DNA of 10,287 nucleotides from an uncultured Bacteroidota bacterium (GTDB lineage: Bacteria > Bacteroidota > Bacteroidia > Chitinophagales > Chitinophagaceae), in assembly GCA_903825065.1 (NCBI GenBank), contig CAIJZG010000192.1, forward strand, positions 1 to 10,287, written 5' to 3'. The translations under genes were made by a program, and so were the position numbers. Every line of letters begins with the position of its first letter. The first letter of the stretch is position 1. The notes under the pieces were generated by a model. The model was not told where the DNA came from, did no database searches, and saw only the letters and a program-made list of their open reading frames with translations. This document shows, piece by piece, positions 1 to 7,227 of this stretch.

Positions 1-224
1 TAGCAGAACCAACTAATGATTCCCATCAAAACATCATTGAACTCAGTTATTCCGAAATTATACATGATGCATTCAATTACTGGGGTAAAGAATTTGAAAC
101 TGAATATAAAAAAACGACGGAACCTTTTGATACAACAATTATAATGGGAAGTCAAAAGATCCAATGGATAAACCCTCCCTTGGATAAAATAAAAGAATTA
201 AAATCAATTTTTAAAAAGCAGTAA
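1..224 (+). CDS. C-terminal fragment of an unrecognised protein (5' end outside window)
   Basis: An open frame enters from the left edge (codons begin at base 3) and ends at TAA 222-224, giving about 73 residues without a stop. The visible part is mixed and rather polar, with a Glu/Lys/Thr-rich middle (EFETEYKKTTEPFD), a short hydrophobic stretch (TTIIMGSQKIQWI) and a basic end (KSIFKKQ). There is no membrane segment and no motif I recognise, so no function is offered. Codon use and AT-richness resemble the neighbouring genes. It is followed by 138 bases before the next start, so it is probably not in one operon with the cation transporter. That this is a real gene end rests on the long open frame, protein-like composition and strand agreement; it could be a chance frame, though that is less likely at this AT content. 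Confidence 0.55.
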   Translation, partial: AEPTNDSHQNIIELSYSEIIHDAFNYWGKEFETEYKKTTEPFDTTIIMGSQKIQWINPPLDKIKELKSIFKKQ

Positions 225-238
225 CTACTAACCTATCA

Positions 239-278
239 TTTGCAACAGCACTGCAAACATTCTTCGAGATCTTCAGAT
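239..278. promoter_or_regulatory. Inverted repeat plus short tandem repeat upstream of the cation exporter
   Basis: TTTGCA (239-244) and TGCAAA (252-257) are perfect inverted arms around a 7-base spacer. Five bases later come two near-identical direct units, CTTCGAGAT (262-270) and CTTCAGAT (271-278). Both lie 85-124 bases before the start of the CDF metal exporter at 363. A dyad there could be an operator for a metal-responsive repressor or a small stem-loop at the end of the upstream transcript; the sequence does not decide between them. No match to a named binding site is claimed, and no well-spaced Bacteroidota promoter (TTG, about 20 bases, TAnnTTTG) was found in this spacer. Confidence 0.3.
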
Positions 279-362
279 GAAAGTAAATGCCTTTTGTTAT
301 CTTTCCCGCGACTATTAAAGTCTACACATTTTTGTAATTATTGATTAAAAGGGATAAAGAAA

Positions 363-1292
363 ATGGCACACGATCATAACGATCATCATCATGCAGGACA
401 TAGCCACAGTCATGTACCAGTTATCACTAATTTAAACAAAGCATTTATTATAGGCATTGTTTTGAACCTAGGTTATGTGATCATCCAAATTGCAATTGGT
501 TTAAAAATAAATTCATTATCACTTCTTTCTGATGCAGGTCATAACTTTCTAGATGTTGCTGGCTTAACATTGGCAATGGTAGCTTTTAAACTCTCTTCTT
601 CAAAACCTACTGATAAATTTACTTATGGACGTAGAAAAGCATCTATTTTAATTTCTTTATTGAACGCTGTTATCTTATTAATTTCAATTGGAGCAATAGG
701 TTTTGAAGCTATGTTTAGATTTAGATATCCAGAACCTATCCCTGGAAAAATCATAGCCATTGTTGCTATTATTGGAATTTTCATAAATGGCATTTCAGCA
801 TTTATGTTTTTTAATGACAAGGACAAGGATATTAACGTCAAATCCGCTTTTTTACATTTAGCCTCCGACGCTTTAGTTTCTTTGGGTTTAGTAATCGGGG
901 GAATAATAATTTACCATACACATTTGTATTGGATAGATCCATTGTTAAGTATCATCATTTGTTTGGTTATCATCGCAAGCACCTGGACTTTACTCAAAGA
1001 CAGTTTAAGACTTTCGCTGGATGGTGTTCCCGACAATGTGAATATTCAAAAAGTGAAAGAAACAATATTGAAAACTAATGGTGTAAATGAGTCTCACCAT
1101 TTACATATTTGGGCAATAAGTACCACTCAAAATGCTATGACAGCGCATTTGGTAGTTTCAGAATCTCTTACAAATATAGAAATAGCAAATCTTAAAGACC
1201 AGCTTAAACACCAATTAGAGCATCTGAACATTCATCATACTACTCTTGAAACGGAATTCGAAAATGAAAAATGTAAACAGGCAGAATGCTAA
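363..1292 (+). CDS. Cation diffusion facilitator family transporter (CzcD/ZitB-like, probably zinc)
   Basis: This is an inner-membrane metal/proton antiporter of the CDF family, of normal length (309 aa), expected to export Zn2+ and perhaps Co2+ or Cd2+ from the cytoplasm. Six hydrophobic segments can be placed near residues 27-46, 52-76, 93-113, 127-150, 160-184 and 190-208, followed by a cytoplasmic C-terminal domain (about 213-300). The transport-site pairs are intact: H60-x3-D64 in TM2 (within SDAGHNFLD) and H165-x3-D169 in TM5 (HLASD). The H/D combination is the zinc-type signature. The first 17 residues hold eight histidines, whereas the TM4-TM5 loop (NDKDKDIN) has none, so the usual His-rich loop is replaced by a His-rich N-terminus. 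The tail carries C304 and C309. The ATG at 363 is chosen because the His cluster begins immediately there. It appears to be transcribed alone. Confidence 0.95.
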   Translation: MAHDHNDHHHAGHSHSHVPVITNLNKAFIIGIVLNLGYVIIQIAIGLKINSLSLLSDAGHNFLDVAGLTLAMVAFKLSSSKPTDKFTYGRRKASILISLLNAVILLISIGAIGFEAMFRFRYPEPIPGKIIAIVAIIGIFINGISAFMFFNDKDKDINVKSAFLHLASDALVSLGLVIGGIIIYHTHLYWIDPLLSIIICLVIIASTWTLLKDSLRLSLDGVPDNVNIQKVKETILKTNGVNESHHLHIWAISTTQNAMTAHLVVSESLTNIEIANLKDQLKHQLEHLNIHHTTLETEFENEKCKQAEC

Positions 1293-1326
1293 AAGTATAC
1301 GCACATAATATAAAGTGACTTGTTTT

Positions 1327-1352
1327 AGGCAATCTTCGAATTCCGATTGCTT
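1327..1352 (+). terminator. Possible hairpin terminator after the cation exporter
   Basis: GCAATC (1329-1334) pairs with GATTGC (1345-1350), and AG/TT outside extend the stem to eight pairs counting one G-U. The loop is ten bases and itself contains TTCGAA. It lies 35 bases after the stop of the CDF gene. The downstream TTGTTC followed by A's is not a proper U-tract, so termination efficiency is uncertain. Confidence 0.35.
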
Positions 1353-1378
1353 GTTCAAAATTTAGCTTACCAAATAAT

Positions 1379-1408
1379 ATGAATTATTGAATTTCTAGAA
1401 TAACTTTA
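1379..1408 (+). promoter_or_regulatory. Candidate Bacteroidota-type promoter for the alpha/beta hydrolase
   Basis: TAACTTTA at 1401-1408 matches the Bacteroidota -7 box TAnnTTTG at all but the last position. Nineteen bases upstream is ATG (1379-1381), one mismatch from the -33 TTG. Initiation a few bases after 1408 would give a leader of about 35-40 bases to the ATG at 1452, and would leave the upstream GTG at 1410 at or before the transcription start. The match is imperfect in both boxes, so this is only a candidate. Confidence 0.28.
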
Positions 1409-1451
1409 AGTGAAGGCACCCCAATTTCTGCCAACTTATAAAGTTAGAATT

Positions 1452-2264
1452 ATGCAAAAAATCATTTACTTATTTCTATTATTAGCTACAAATTCAACGT
1501 TTTGTCAGTCTAAAATCAACTATGGCAATAACAAATCTGCTGGTAAATATTTTACCGTCCGTGGGATAAATATTTATACAGAGCAATATGGAAATGGGAA
1601 GCCTTTATTACTCATACACGGAAATGGAGGAAACATTTCATCAATGGCAAAGATCATCCCCTTCTTTTCTCAGAAGTACAAAGTAATAGCAATAGATAGT
1701 CGTGCTCATGGCAAATCGGTAGACAATAGAGATTCACTAACATTTGAAATGATGGCAGACGATAATGCTGCACTAATGGAACAAATGCATTTAGATTCAG
1801 CTTACGTAATTGGATGGAGTGATGGTGGAATAGTTGCTTTAGTTCTTGCTATGCGACATCCTGAAAAAGTAATAAAACTTGCTTCTACAGGCGCTAACCT
1901 TTGGCCAGATTCAACAGCGCTTATTCCATCATTATGGAAAGATGAAAAAAAGCGGTATGATTCCTTTCATTCAAAAACATTTGCTAACTCAAAAGAAAAA
2001 AATGATTGGAAGATATTCATGCTCGACTGGCTCGAACCAAATATTCCATTAAATGCATTACACAAGATTGATTGCCCTTCTTTAATCATAAGTGGTGATC
2101 ATGATCTTATTGTGCTAGAACACACTTTAAAAATTTATGAAAATATTCCTAAAGCTAATTTATGGATATTACCAAATTCTGGTCATGGAACGCTACTGGA
2201 ATACACCAATGAATTCAATAAAAAAGTGACCGAGTTTTTTGAAAAGCCGTTTATTAATCGTTGA
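1452..2264 (+). CDS. Exported alpha/beta-fold hydrolase
   Basis: A 270-residue serine hydrolase of the alpha/beta-hydrolase (Abhydrolase_1) superfamily, likely an esterase or peptidase-like enzyme; the substrate is not evident. The oxyanion-hole motif is HGNGG (56-60), the nucleophile elbow is GWSDGG with S123, the acid is probably D218 in SGDHD, and the catalytic base is H245 in SGHG. Residues 1-19 (MQKIIYLFLLLATNSTFCQ) form a signal peptide, so the protein should act in the periplasm or outside. The frame is open back to a GTG at 1410, but the ATG at 1452 is preferred because it places the signal peptide exactly at the N-terminus; the 14 extra residues would precede it without purpose. It ends in TGA, unlike the TAA of the other complete genes. 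The next gene follows after 86 bases, so membership of the downstream operon is uncertain. Confidence 0.88.
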   Translation: MQKIIYLFLLLATNSTFCQSKINYGNNKSAGKYFTVRGINIYTEQYGNGKPLLLIHGNGGNISSMAKIIPFFSQKYKVIAIDSRAHGKSVDNRDSLTFEMMADDNAALMEQMHLDSAYVIGWSDGGIVALVLAMRHPEKVIKLASTGANLWPDSTALIPSLWKDEKKRYDSFHSKTFANSKEKNDWKIFMLDWLEPNIPLNALHKIDCPSLIISGDHDLIVLEHTLKIYENIPKANLWILPNSGHGTLLEYTNEFNKKVTEFFEKPFINR

Positions 2265-2350
2265 TTATTATATATATTTTGCATAATAGTTGAAAGCCAA
2301 GGGCTGAATGTGTAAATATCCTAAGACCCCCTTTAATTTAAAAAGTAATC

Positions 2351-3493
2351 ATGAAAAAAATCATTTTAGCAGCTTTTGTGAGTTTCTTATTAATTGTCGG
2401 ATATGCTCAAACTGACTATTTCCCTGATACGGCTTGGCAGATAAAGTCACCTGCGGAAATGAAGATGAATAAAACATTACTGGATAGTGCTGTGAAATTT
2501 GCTCAATTAAATGAAAACAAATATGATAGAGATTTACGTATAGCAATTCTTAAGTCTTACATTAATGAGCCCGACTTTAAAATTGTAGGTCCTACAAAAG
2601 AAAGAGGAGGCCCTGCAGGTGTGATCTTAAAAAATGGTTACCTAGTTGCACAATGGGGCGATATAAACCGAGTAGATATGACATTTAGTGTTACAAAAAG
2701 TTTTCTTTCTACAACTACAGGGCTAGCAATTGATAAAGGGCTCATTAAAAATGTTGCTGATAAAGTAAACAAATATGTTTGGGATGATACTTATGCTGGA
2801 TCACATAATTCAAAAATTACTTGGGATAATTTATTGACACAATCATCTGATTGGAGTGGAACACTATTTGATCAGCACGATTGGGCAGATCGTCCACCCA
2901 AAGAAGGGAATATTGATGATTGGAAAAATAGGAAATTGAACGAACCTGGTACTTTTTTTAAATACAATGATGTAAGAGTAAATCTTCTTGCATACTCATT
3001 ATTGCAAGTTTGGCGCAGGCCTTTGCCAATAGTACTTAAAGAAAAAATTATGGACCCAATTGGTGCTTCAACAACTTGGCGTTGGTTTGGATACGAAAAC
3101 TCATTTGTAAATATGGATGGCATAATGATGCAATCAGTTAGTGGTGGTGGGCACCATGGTGGCGGTCTTTTTATTAGTGCGAAAGACCAGGCAAGATTTG
3201 GATTGCTTTTCTTGAGAAATGGCAAATGGAAAACTCAGCAACTACTATCAGAGAATTGGGTCAAAGCTGTACATCAATCCTCCACAACAAATAAAGATTA
3301 TGGTTATTTATGGTGGACGAATGCTAGTAAAAAGTGGAAAGATGTGTCATCTGAAATATATTATGCTGCTGGAGCTGGTGGTAATTATATTGTGATTGAT
3401 AATGAACATGATTTGGTTGTGGTAGCAAGATGGATTGATGATAATAAAATGGGCGACTTCATGCATTTAGTGGTGCAATCAATAACAAACTAA
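2351..3493 (+). CDS. Exported serine hydrolase, beta-lactamase/DD-peptidase family (PF00144), NylB-like variant
   Basis: A 380-residue protein of the class C beta-lactamase-related serine hydrolases, a family covering DD-peptidases, esterases and amide hydrolases such as 6-aminohexanoate-dimer hydrolase. The signal peptide runs to about residue 20 (GYAQ). The nucleophile motif is S113-V-T-K116 (SxxK), and Y205 in KYND supplies the second-motif tyrosine, with Asp where the usual YxN has Asn. The third motif is AGAGGNY (about residue 345) rather than the HxG/KTG of classical members. A Gly/His segment (SGGGHHGGGLF, about 263-273) and WG/ARFG-like context are typical of this branch. These departures suggest an amidase/esterase more than a penicillin-hydrolysing enzyme, but activity cannot be read from the sequence. 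The ATG at 2351 starts the signal peptide directly. It is first in a close-packed run; the VanX-like gene begins 13 bases downstream. Confidence 0.9.
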   Translation: MKKIILAAFVSFLLIVGYAQTDYFPDTAWQIKSPAEMKMNKTLLDSAVKFAQLNENKYDRDLRIAILKSYINEPDFKIVGPTKERGGPAGVILKNGYLVAQWGDINRVDMTFSVTKSFLSTTTGLAIDKGLIKNVADKVNKYVWDDTYAGSHNSKITWDNLLTQSSDWSGTLFDQHDWADRPPKEGNIDDWKNRKLNEPGTFFKYNDVRVNLLAYSLLQVWRRPLPIVLKEKIMDPIGASTTWRWFGYENSFVNMDGIMMQSVSGGGHHGGGLFISAKDQARFGLLFLRNGKWKTQQLLSENWVKAVHQSSTTNKDYGYLWWTNASKKWKDVSSEIYYAAGAGGNYIVIDNEHDLVVVARWIDDNKMGDFMHLVVQSITN

Positions 3494-3506
3494 TATTATT
3501 CGAAAG

Positions 3507-4187
3507 ATGAAAAAGAATTTAATTCCATACAAAAACGAATTGAAATCATATTGGATAATTGCTGTGATTTGTGTTATTATCTTTAATAGCTGCGGAACTA
3601 AACCACCTCATGAAACCGGAATTTTCAAAGTATCAGATTTAGTGGAGTTAGCAAAACTGGATACTTCCTTCCACTTAGATATAAGATATGCAACGAGTAA
3701 CAATTTGGAAGGCAGACCTGTTTATGATGAAGCAAGAGCCTTTCTGCAAAGGCCTGCAGCTGAAGCTTTAGTTAAAGTAAATAAAGAATTAATACCGCTT
3801 GGTTATGGACTTCTCATTTTTGATGGCTACCGCCCATGGAGTGTTACTAAATTATTTTGGGATTTAACTCCCAAAGAAAATAAAAGATTTGTTGCAGACC
3901 CGAAAGAGGGCTCCAAGCATAACAGAGGATGTGCTATTGATTTAAGTCTGTATGAGATCGCAACCGGAAAAGAGGTACAAATGACAGGAATCTATGATGA
4001 AATGAGTGACCGATCTTATCCCAACTATACAGGTGGTACAGTTGAACAACGTAAGATGAGAGATTTGTTAAGAAGCAAAATGGAAGCTAATGGATTTAGC
4101 GTCTATGATTATGAATGGTGGCATTTTGATTTTAATGATTGGAAGTCATATCGAATTGGGAATATTCAATTTTCAGCAATAAAATAA
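3507..4187 (+). CDS. D-alanyl-D-alanine dipeptidase, M15 (VanX/DdpX-like), predicted lipoprotein
   Basis: A zinc D,D-dipeptidase of peptidase family M15D that would split D-Ala-D-Ala or related dipeptides. The active site is complete: H138 and D145 in SKHNRGCAID and H206 in EWWHF as zinc ligands, E203 as catalytic base, and the conserved arginine in DGYRP (R109). The core (about 40-215) has the usual VanX length. Unlike enterococcal VanX, which is cytoplasmic, this copy has an N-terminal hydrophobic segment (16-27) ending at FNSC with C29, which fits a Bacteroidota lipoprotein signal; it would therefore sit in the periplasm or on the outer membrane. No vanH, vanA or two-component genes are nearby, so vancomycin resistance is unlikely. 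Its neighbours, a PF00144 serine hydrolase and an M28 peptidase, suggest degradation of cell-wall or D-amino-acid peptides for food or recycling. The start at 3507 has a purine-rich GAAAG directly before it. Confidence 0.92.
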   Translation: MKKNLIPYKNELKSYWIIAVICVIIFNSCGTKPPHETGIFKVSDLVELAKLDTSFHLDIRYATSNNLEGRPVYDEARAFLQRPAAEALVKVNKELIPLGYGLLIFDGYRPWSVTKLFWDLTPKENKRFVADPKEGSKHNRGCAIDLSLYEIATGKEVQMTGIYDEMSDRSYPNYTGGTVEQRKMRDLLRSKMEANGFSVYDYEWWHFDFNDWKSYRIGNIQFSAIK

Positions 4188-4215
4188 CCAGTTCTAAAAA
4201 TAGAAAAAATACATT

Positions 4216-5775
4216 ATGAAAAAAATTTTTACCACCGCTACTCTATTCCTTTTTTTTATTGGTATTTCCTACGCTCAGGAAATGGTGAATATGCAAATGA
4301 TGCAAAAAATAAAAGATGAAGAAAAGAACAATTCACAAATTGCGAAGATTGCACACGATATCACCGATGTTTCGGGACCAAGGCTTACCAACTCGCCAGG
4401 CTATAAACGTGCATTAGACATTGTTACAGAACTATGCAAAAGCTGGGGAATTGAAAATGCAAGTCCAGAAGCCTGGGGAGAATTTGGTAAAGGCTGGAGT
4501 AATGAAATAGGTACACTAGCATTAAAAGCTCCTTACTACGAAAACATCATTGCATATCCTATACCCTGGAGTAAAAGTACTCGCAAAAATGTTAGAGCCG
4601 AACTAGTAATGCTCGACCACCTGGATACTGCAAACATCGATAAACTTGGCGATGCAATTAAAGGCAAAATTGTGATGATAAAACCAACATCCGAATTCAT
4701 ACCTGATGCATTTAACGCATCCGCTACTCGTTATGGTGACAGTAGTTTAGACAACTTGCAAGATGATTATATGCTTACGCCAGATCAACTGAATCAGTTT
4801 TTACCAGATGCGAAAAGAGATTACTATACAAAATTATATTTAAGTAAAAAAGGGGTTATTGGTTTAGTAAGAAGCGATCGTAATTCGAGAGACGGAACCG
4901 TTTTTGTAGATGGAGGTGCAGGATACGACAAACGTTTTGAGGCAACACTTCCTGAAATCAAAACAAGCAGAGAAGATTATTTAAAATTATTCAGACTTAT
5001 CAATGATCATAAAAAAGTAGAGTTGGAAATGAATGTACAGAATACTTTTTATGATAATGACTTAACCGGATACAATTTTGTTGCTGAAATACCCGGTACA
5101 GATCCACAACTGAAAAGTCAGATTGTAATGCTTGGAGGACATTTGGATAGTTGGGCAGGTGGTACAGGTGCAACTGATAACGCAGCAGGTTGTACCGTGA
5201 TGCTGGAAGCATTACGCATCATTAAAGCATTAGATATTCAGCCTCGTCGAACTATTCGTATTGCTTTATGGGGAGGAGAAGAGCAAGGTTTATTTGGAAG
5301 TTTCGGATATGTGAAAAAACATTTTGGAGATCCCCAAAATATGCAGTTATCAGCTGAGCAGGCCAATATTTCTGCTTATTATAACTTGGATAATGGAAGC
5401 GGCAAAATACGCGGAATTTATGCACAGTCAAACCCTGCTGTTCGTGACTTATTTAAAAGTTGGTTGGCACCATTTGCAGATATGGGTGCAGCGGGTGGTG
5501 TTACAATGAGCAATACAGGTTCTACAGATCACTTAAGCTTTGATGCTGTGGGTATTCCAGGCTTTCAGTTTATTCAAGATCCTCTGGAGTATGAAACACG
5601 CACACATCATAGCAATATGGATACTTATGATCATCTATCAATTCCCGACCTGCAACAAGCAGCTGTTGTAGTTGCTGCATTTGTATACAACACTGCTATG
5701 CGCAACGAAATGATACCTCGTAAACCTTTACCAAAGCCAGAGAAATTTATTTTTGATTTAGATTTTCCTTTTTAA
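4216..5775 (+). CDS. Exported M28 family zinc metallopeptidase with PA insert (carboxypeptidase Q/PGCP-like)
   Basis: A 519-residue di-zinc exopeptidase of the PGCP (carboxypeptidase Q) type in family M28. A signal peptide ends at residue 20-21 (SYAQ/E). The N-terminal part carries the family signature GPRLTNSPGYKRA followed by WGEFGKGWSNE (about 54-97); a PA-like domain occupies roughly 120-275; the catalytic domain follows. All metal and catalytic residues are visible: H309 in GGHLDSW, D321 in GATDNAAG, E355 (base) and E356 (ligand) in WGGEEQG, D392 in YNLDNGSG, and H465 in THHSNMDTYD. It probably removes terminal residues from short peptides outside the cytoplasm. It starts 28 bases after the VanX-like gene and 42 bases before the glycosidase, so co-transcription is likely. 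The C-terminus (KPLPKPEKFIFDLDFPF) is a short proline/aromatic tail. Exact specificity (amino- or carboxypeptidase) is unresolved. Confidence 0.93.
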   Translation: MKKIFTTATLFLFFIGISYAQEMVNMQMMQKIKDEEKNNSQIAKIAHDITDVSGPRLTNSPGYKRALDIVTELCKSWGIENASPEAWGEFGKGWSNEIGTLALKAPYYENIIAYPIPWSKSTRKNVRAELVMLDHLDTANIDKLGDAIKGKIVMIKPTSEFIPDAFNASATRYGDSSLDNLQDDYMLTPDQLNQFLPDAKRDYYTKLYLSKKGVIGLVRSDRNSRDGTVFVDGGAGYDKRFEATLPEIKTSREDYLKLFRLINDHKKVELEMNVQNTFYDNDLTGYNFVAEIPGTDPQLKSQIVMLGGHLDSWAGGTGATDNAAGCTVMLEALRIIKALDIQPRRTIRIALWGGEEQGLFGSFGYVKKHFGDPQNMQLSAEQANISAYYNLDNGSGKIRGIYAQSNPAVRDLFKSWLAPFADMGAAGGVTMSNTGSTDHLSFDAVGIPGFQFIQDPLEYETRTHHSNMDTYDHLSIPDLQQAAVVVAAFVYNTAMRNEMIPRKPLPKPEKFIFDLDFPF

Positions 5776-5817
5776 ATAAAAAGTTTATAGCGGGTAGAGA
5801 TACAAATATTTATAGAA

Positions 5818-7203
5818 ATGAAAAAACTGTCTATTTATTTTAGTTTGCTAATTTGTTTAATTGGTAACCTATCAGCTCAATCCTTATTTAATCATGGTCG
5901 GTTGCAAGCAACTAAAGACGGACATTATCTGCAATTTCAAGACGGTACTCCATTCTTTTGGTTGGGTGACACTGGATGGGAATTATTTCATCGGCTTAAC
6001 TTACATGAAATAAAACAATACTTGGACAATCGTTCTGCAAAAGGGTTTACGGTAATTCAAGCAGTTGCTCTTGCAGAGTTTGATGGACTTAGAAAACCAA
6101 ATCAATATGGCGAACTGCCTTTAAAAAATCTTGATCCCAAAAAGCCAAATGAAAAATATTTCAAAGTAATAGATAGTACCATTCACATGGCTAGACAACG
6201 GAATTTATTTGTGGGACTGTTGCCTACTTGGGGTGATAAGGTAACAAAATTGTGGGGAGACGGACCCGTTATATTCGATAGCTTAAATGCTTATAGCTAC
6301 GGTAAATGGATTGGGAATCGGTATAAAAATGAACCTAATATTATTTGGATTTTAGGGGGCGACAGACCGGCTGTTTTAGAAAGCGATAACTGGAAGCCAA
6401 TTTGGAGAGCAATGGCAAAGGGAATCATTGAAGGAACAAATCATCAATGTATTATTACTTATCACCCATCTGGAGGCAGCAATTCCACATCACAATGGAT
6501 TCATAATGAAAACTGGCTTGATATTAATATGTTTCAATCTGGTCATGGCGGCGGTCACGATGTGGCTTGTTGGGAACTTACTAAAAGAGATTTTAATTAT
6601 ACCCCAACAAAGCCTACACTAGATGCAGAACCTAATTATGAAGACCATCCTGTAAATCCATGGCCAAAATGGAATGTTGATAATGGATATTATCGGGATT
6701 ATGATGTTCGAAAGCAATGTTATCGTTCTGTTTTTGCAGGAGCATGTGGTGTTACTTATGGTAATCATGCAGTCTGGCAATTTATGAATGCAAAAGAAGA
6801 AGCAATCAATTATCCAGACAGAGGCTGGATCAATGCAATGGACAGGCCCGGTGCAACTCAGGTTGGATATTTAAGAAAGCTGATTGAATCTAGACCGATG
6901 TTAAACCGCGTTCCTGATAACTCCATTGTTTTAAAAGGGCAAGCTGATAAAGCAGAACACATAGAAGCCTTTCGTTCGGCAGATAATAGTTATGCAATGA
7001 TTTATATACCTGTTGGCAAATCAATAACGATTGCAACGTCCTTCTTTCAAAAACAAATAAATGCTTGGTGGTTTAACCCTAAAGATGCAAAAGTTAAAAA
7101 AATTGGAACACTTGAAAATAAGGGATCCATGGAATTTGAAACACCAACACTAGGTCTTGGTAATGATTGGGTATTAATTATTGATGCTGCCTCAAATAAA
7201 TAA
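5818..7203 (+). CDS. Exported glycoside hydrolase, GH140-like (DUF4038, apiosidase family) with C-terminal collagen-binding-like domain
   Basis: A 461-residue TIM-barrel glycosidase of the DUF4038/GH140 type; the characterised Bacteroides enzyme of GH140 removes apiose from rhamnogalacturonan II. The signal peptide ends about residue 20-21 (LSAQ). The typical opening FFWLGDTGWELFHRLN lies near 46-61. Candidate catalytic acids are D182 in WILGGDRP and E271 in LDAEPNYED, the spots where GH140 has its acid/base and nucleophile. From about 370 to 458 comes a beta-sandwich-like module (SYAMIYIPVGK ... AWWFNPKDA ... NDWVLIID) that matches the domain labelled a putative collagen-binding domain of a collagenase. 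Length is normal. DUF4038 members are diverse, so apiosidase activity is only a possibility. It lies between a peptidase and a serine hydrolase, not beside SusC/SusD or other pectin genes, which is unusual for a polysaccharide locus. Confidence 0.88.
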   Translation: MKKLSIYFSLLICLIGNLSAQSLFNHGRLQATKDGHYLQFQDGTPFFWLGDTGWELFHRLNLHEIKQYLDNRSAKGFTVIQAVALAEFDGLRKPNQYGELPLKNLDPKKPNEKYFKVIDSTIHMARQRNLFVGLLPTWGDKVTKLWGDGPVIFDSLNAYSYGKWIGNRYKNEPNIIWILGGDRPAVLESDNWKPIWRAMAKGIIEGTNHQCIITYHPSGGSNSTSQWIHNENWLDINMFQSGHGGGHDVACWELTKRDFNYTPTKPTLDAEPNYEDHPVNPWPKWNVDNGYYRDYDVRKQCYRSVFAGACGVTYGNHAVWQFMNAKEEAINYPDRGWINAMDRPGATQVGYLRKLIESRPMLNRVPDNSIVLKGQADKAEHIEAFRSADNSYAMIYIPVGKSITIATSFFQKQINAWWFNPKDAKVKKIGTLENKGSMEFETPTLGLGNDWVLIIDAASNK

Positions 7204-7227
7204 AAACTTATACAAAAATTCAAAGCT

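Noticed and set aside
2261..2292. Promoter for the hydrolase run (TTG at 2261, TAATAGTTG at 2284, also TATATTTTG at 2273)
   Set aside because: Neither -7 candidate matches TAnnTTTG without an extra base, and the second has a spacing of only about ten bases to the TTG; AT-rich sequence makes chance matches likely.
2295..2305. AGCC-AAG-GGCT hairpin after the alpha/beta hydrolase as a terminator
   Set aside because: Only four pairs with a three-base loop and no following T-tract.
2872..3225. A 117-codon open frame on the minus strand inside the first serine hydrolase
   Set aside because: It lies wholly antisense to a gene with clear family motifs, has a low-complexity Pro/Cys/Leu-rich translation and no recognisable domain; it is a shadow frame.
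3507..4187. Vancomycin-resistance (van) cluster
   Set aside because: Only a VanX-like gene is present; there is no D-Ala-D-Lac ligase, dehydrogenase or two-component system, and the protein is predicted to be exported.
4192..4205. TTCTA/TAGAA hairpin between the dipeptidase and M28 peptidase genes
   Set aside because: Five weak pairs with an A-only loop and no U-tract inside a 28-base operon gap; not convincing as a terminator or processing site.
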